From the NCBI GenBank assembly GCA_016285355.1, contig JAEEQP010000012.1, positions 19,172 to 83,171 of the forward strand: a stretch of 64,000 nucleotides of DNA. Direction: 5' to 3'. The position numbers and the translations under genes were made by a program. Source of the stretch: Bacteroidales bacterium (GTDB lineage: Bacteria; Bacteroidota; Bacteroidia; Bacteroidales; F082). Below are positions 61,058 through 64,000 of this stretch, piece after piece; the first letter of the stretch is position 1, and each line of letters begins with the position of its first letter. The notes below the pieces were generated by a model, which worked only from the letters and a program-made list of their open reading frames with translations, was not told the DNA's origin and did no database searches.

Positions 61058-61948
61058 ATGAAAACATTCAAGACATTGACCATTGCGATGGGGCTTCTTT
61101 TAGCCTTGTCATTCACCTCGTGCCAAAAGGAAAAAGCCGGCATTTATTCACCCAAAAAGAAAATCCAGCAGATTTATTTCTCGTGGAGCGATACGGAAAA
61201 AGAGCCTTTCCAACATTGGGAATGGAACGGCGACCAACTTAGCTCCATCACGCATTATTCCGATTTCGACCTGAAAGACGACACCTGGATTGAGAAATTC
61301 ACCTACGAGAACAACCGTGTCAGTCGGGTGGACAACTACACTAACTCCGAATACATCACCTACGCGTATGACGGCGACCACCTGAAATCGGCCACCGTGT
61401 TCTACCGTAACGCCATCGCCTGCACCTGGGAAGTAAGTTACGAAGGCGACAAAATCAGCAAGATGGCTGGAACGTTTTACGACACTTTCAAAAAAGACGG
61501 TGCCAAGCTGCATTTGAATCCCCTGTCGCATTTGCTTCCTCCTGCCGTATGCAAAAAAGTGGCCCAATGTGAACAGCAAATGGCCAATCAACGTCACGAG
61601 GAAGAGACCTATACCCTTGCCATCCTGCTCACTTGGACGGACAACAACATCAGCAAAATCGTCTGTACCGGCGACGGCGAGTATATGGACTTCCAACTGC
61701 AATACGACGACAAGAACTGTCCTTGGTACGGTTTTATGGGCGGTCTTGAAGACTATCTAATCAACTTTACTTCCGGACACACTGGTTTCACAAAAAACAA
61801 TGTGACCGAAATCATCCTTACGGAAGACAATTACGTCGACACCCTACGCTTCGCTTACCAATACGATAGCGACAAGTACCCTGTTTTGCAGACCAGGTAC
61901 TTCACCGACGACCCTGACGACAAAGGAGTGCTCTATTTCGAATATTAA
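61058..61948 (+). CDS. Hypothetical lipoprotein (about 296 aa)
   Basis: Signal peptide MKTFKTLTIAMGLLLALSFT with lipobox SFTSC (SPII). Alternative ATGs at 61049 and 61037 add three or seven residues; an even longer frame begins inside the promoter and is rejected. The mature part has repeated strand-turn blocks of YD/Y-type (HYSDFDLKDDTWIEKFTYEN, TYAYDGDHLKS, AYQYDSDKYP), recalling the DUF4595/RHS-like YD strand pattern of Bacteroidales lipoproteins. No enzyme motif. Followed 12 bases later by another lipoprotein gene. Confidence 0.82.
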   Translation: MKTFKTLTIAMGLLLALSFTSCQKEKAGIYSPKKKIQQIYFSWSDTEKEPFQHWEWNGDQLSSITHYSDFDLKDDTWIEKFTYENNRVSRVDNYTNSEYITYAYDGDHLKSATVFYRNAIACTWEVSYEGDKISKMAGTFYDTFKKDGAKLHLNPLSHLLPPAVCKKVAQCEQQMANQRHEEETYTLAILLTWTDNNISKIVCTGDGEYMDFQLQYDDKNCPWYGFMGGLEDYLINFTSGHTGFTKNNVTEIILTEDNYVDTLRFAYQYDSDKYPVLQTRYFTDDPDDKGVLYFEY

Positions 61949-61960
61949 AACCATAATGAT

Positions 61961-63022
61961 ATGAAAAAGACAAAAATTCTAACTTTGGTTATAGCCACAG
62001 TGTTATTGGCATTAGCCTCCTGCAAGCCGATTGACGACCCGCAGCAACTGACCAAAGATGTGGTGGTCACCACCGCCGAGCCGACCTATGTTTCAAGCAC
62101 TACCGCCTTGTGTGGCGCGGAAGTGACTGCCGAAGATGCTGGACTCCTTTTAGAGCTTGGCGTATGCTGGAGCCAGTCGGAAAACCCTACCATTGATGAC
62201 CAAATTTCAAAGACTTTCAAGTGTTCACAACCTTATCAGTGTTTCTTGATGGACCTTGAACCCAACACCCAATACCATGTGCGCGGCTTTGCCAAATACG
62301 GTACGGAATACTGCTATGGCAACGAGAAAACCTTCACCACTCTCGAAGCCGATGCACCCTCGTCCTCACCTGTCACCACCATTGAAGCTACCGAAATCAC
62401 TTCACAGTCTTTCCGAGCCGGTGCCAAAGTGGAACCCTTTGGCGTATCCTACTATATGGCCGGCATTTGCTTTAGCATTCAACCTGATTTCACCATTGAG
62501 GACTGTGTCGGATATGAAATTGGCTATGACGATGAGAATGGCATTTACCAAGTCTATTGTCAAGGCTTAAGTCCCAACACGACATATTATTACCGTGCCT
62601 TTGTGGCCTGGGACGAAGAAAGCAACCCTCATTTTAACTTCTTTCCCAATGGCTATTCCTACCTCTATGGCGAAACCTTTAGCTTCACCACTCTCGACAT
62701 ACCCTTTATGTTAGAACTCAGCACCTATATCAACTACTACAGCTGGAGTGACCACTATATCGAAGCCTTTGGTAGTATGCACTGCAACAGGCCAGAGGTG
62801 GTCGACCAAGTCGGTTTCTGCTATAGCACAACCAACGAATATCCGCAATTTGAATCCGACCTTTATGTTACCGCTGCCACTCCTACGTCCTATGAATGGT
62901 ACGACTTCTATGGCAGCATTTATAACGTGTCGGCCAACAAAAAGTATTACATCCGAAGTTATGCCCGCTACATGACCGACAGCATCAAGTACGGAAATGT
63001 CGTTTCGATTGACACTTACTGA
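61961..63022 (+). CDS. Hypothetical lipoprotein with fibronectin type III-like repeats
   Basis: 353 residues. Signal peptide ending in LALASC (SPII lipobox). Three repeats with the Bacteroidota hallmark of Gly-Val/Ile-Cys-(Trp/Phe) strands: LGVCWSQSENPTIDD, MAGICFSIQPDFTIED, QVGFCYSTTNEYPQF, each followed by a LxPNTxYxxRxFA strand (LEPNTQYHVRGFAKYG, LSPNTTYYYRAFVAW). Such FN3-like domains usually mediate surface binding or spacing. Third gene unit of this operon; its stop is 8 bases before the next ATG. Confidence 0.85.
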   Translation: MKKTKILTLVIATVLLALASCKPIDDPQQLTKDVVVTTAEPTYVSSTTALCGAEVTAEDAGLLLELGVCWSQSENPTIDDQISKTFKCSQPYQCFLMDLEPNTQYHVRGFAKYGTEYCYGNEKTFTTLEADAPSSSPVTTIEATEITSQSFRAGAKVEPFGVSYYMAGICFSIQPDFTIEDCVGYEIGYDDENGIYQVYCQGLSPNTTYYYRAFVAWDEESNPHFNFFPNGYSYLYGETFSFTTLDIPFMLELSTYINYYSWSDHYIEAFGSMHCNRPEVVDQVGFCYSTTNEYPQFESDLYVTAATPTSYEWYDFYGSIYNVSANKKYYIRSYARYMTDSIKYGNVVSIDTY

Positions 63023-63030
63023 TTGACGTG

Positions 63031-64000
63031 ATGAAAGGCGACAGGACACGAATCCTACTCATTGTTTTGGGCATCGTTGTTTGTTGCCTCATCGGATTGC
63101 CCAACCTGTACGATAAGTTTATGATTGCCAGGTTTGTTGCTGCTGCAACAAGTCTGGCAATCGTTTTTCTCTTTGTCCTTGTTGGCAAAAAACGCTGGGG
63201 CGTTCCCCACACTCCTATTTTCTATATCTATCTGCTGTTTACTCTTTTTTGCGGCTGTTCCATACTTTGGGCCACTAATACTGCCGAAGCGGTCTTTGCT
63301 TTTTCACTCCAATCACTCAGTCTGCTTGTTATCATACTCTTTTACAGCCTCTTATCGAAAAACTGCCATTTCACAATGAAAGCACTTTGGATTAGTGCAG
63401 CCATAATCTTGGCGGTATACCTGTTTTTTGCTGTCATTCAATTGTTTCACGTGGAAAGTTTCAGTTTTGAGCAGCTTTACCGCGTCAGTGGCATCAACGG
63501 ACACAAGAACTTGTTAGCCATTATGCTGTTTGTCCTTTCTGCCTTTTTACTCACCGCTTTTTCCATTTTTGAAAACAGGTTCTTGAAACTGCTCTCTGTC
63601 GTTTTGTTTGCTATTGCTATCACGGTCATCGTTTTGTTGAAATCGAGGGCGGTGCTGCTTGGTGTCATCGTTTCGGCTAGTTTTTTTGGGGTGTTGTTTA
63701 TGCTGCGTATTCGTCATTGCGAACGCAGTGAAGCAATCCAGGATATGAGTTCATCAAGAAGAAATGGTCTGGATTGCTTCGTCGTTCCTCCTCGCAATGA
63801 CGCGAAGCGTACGAAAAGAGGCTACTGCTTGACCCTTGTCGCGTCCATTGTCCTTGTCTACGTTTTCCTTACCATAGGACTCCGTTGGTTTGCTGACCGT
63901 TCCGTCCCGCATACATCCGCAAAAAGCGAAATCGAGACCAAGATGATGAGTACTTCTTCGTTGGTGGAACGTTGCCTGTTGTGGGACAAGACCTACCATA
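63031..64000 (+). CDS. O-antigen ligase/polymerase-like membrane protein, 3' end cut by the window
   Basis: ATG at 63031 opens a frame that is still open at 64000 (323 residues seen). At least eight hydrophobic helices and the motif RVSGINGHKNLLAIMLF (about 151-167), like the first half of Wzy/WaaL proteins, where GxxGxxxNxxA lies before a membrane pair. At residues about 227-258 (RHCERSEAIQ ... CFVVPPRNDAKR) a palindromic element is read in-frame, between two membrane helices. The end ERCLLWDKTY fits the start of the large external loop. Role in glycan polymerisation or ligation is inferred. Confidence 0.78.
   Translation, partial: MKGDRTRILLIVLGIVVCCLIGLPNLYDKFMIARFVAAATSLAIVFLFVLVGKKRWGVPHTPIFYIYLLFTLFCGCSILWATNTAEAVFAFSLQSLSLLVIILFYSLLSKNCHFTMKALWISAAIILAVYLFFAVIQLFHVESFSFEQLYRVSGINGHKNLLAIMLFVLSAFLLTAFSIFENRFLKLLSVVLFAIAITVIVLLKSRAVLLGVIVSASFFGVLFMLRIRHCERSEAIQDMSSSRRNGLDCFVVPPRNDAKRTKRGYCLTLVASIVLVYVFLTIGLRWFADRSVPHTSAKSEIETKMMSTSSLVERCLLWDKTYH
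63712..63802. repeat. In-frame palindromic element (HCERSEAIQ type) inside the membrane gene
   Basis: Left arm CGTCATTGCGAACGCAGTGA then AGCAATCCAG; right arm CTGGATTGCTTCGTCGTTCC then TCCTCGCAATGACG. The right arm is the exact reverse complement of the left arm of the element at 59754-59834. It is translated in-frame between two hydrophobic helices, so it adds a hydrophilic loop without stopping the protein. Confidence 0.88.

Noticed and set aside
61148..61702. 184-aa minus-strand ORF
   Set aside because: Antisense shadow of a lipoprotein gene that has a promoter, signal peptide and lipobox.

Overview
The window reads as a chromosomal segment of a Bacteroidales-type member of the Bacteroidota. 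The evidence is the -7 box TAnnTTTG in front of many genes (once with an exact TTTG-N19-TATCTTTG layout), little Shine-Dalgarno sequence, many small SPII lipoproteins, a type IX secretion C-terminal sorting domain on an extracellular nuclease-like protein, and a bacterial alpha-2-macroglobulin. I cannot name the species. No rRNA, tRNA, CRISPR array or transposase was seen.

Positions 1-31907 are a surface polysaccharide (capsule/O-antigen) locus read on the minus strand. It runs from a consensus promoter (31877-31907) to a hairpin terminator (71-111); the first codons of a further gene (GDP-mannose dehydratase-like) follow at 1-28. Transcription order: UDP-sugar dehydrogenases and epimerases for acidic sugars (UDP-GlcA/GalA, UDP-GalNAcA, UDP-ManNAcA), Wzx flippase, acyltransferases, glycosyltransferases, Wzy polymerase, two CapA-like proteins, three TupA-like ATP-grasp ligases, acetyl-transfer and deacetylase genes, the initiating phosphoglycosyltransferase and a DegT aminotransferase. 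Three small cassettes sit among these genes: an AAA ATPase plus HNH nuclease (27619-29563), a metallo-beta-lactamase-fold protein with partners (8318-10192), and a 47-aa/167-aa pair (1750-2396). The last two have their own promoter-like boxes and are flanked by imperfect duplicates of the end of a neighbouring capsule gene (capA 3' end; DegT 5' end), which look like recombination footprints.

Positions 32008-42820 hold rlmI-type 23S rRNA methyltransferase, two lipoproteins, a T9SS-exported endonuclease/exonuclease/phosphatase protein, a dense palindromic repeat array with a tightly embedded GIY-YIG nuclease gene, and a 2041-aa alpha-2-macroglobulin that lacks the thioester motif.

Positions 43010-53568 are an AT-rich operon that I read as a DISARM-like defence system of unusual make-up: radical SAM protein, a 777-aa protein (DrmE-like by position and size), DrmA-like helicase, DrmB-like DUF1998 protein. 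No DNA methyltransferase and no DrmC phospholipase-D nuclease are present. An AlbA/HATPase-type pseudogene follows. This is the best candidate for a previously undescribed system.

Positions 53592-64000 return to core genes: polyprenyl synthetase, a HipBA-like pair, ileS, a DksA-like regulator, lspA, two lipoproteins and a truncated O-antigen ligase-like gene. A theme across the window is invasion by palindromic repeats. One family forms paired hairpins with a constant core and varying outer stems, and surrounds the GIY-YIG gene. Other elements sit in-frame inside coding genes (alpha-2-macroglobulin, polyprenyl synthetase, ileS, the O-antigen ligase-like gene), reminiscent of Rickettsia palindromic elements.
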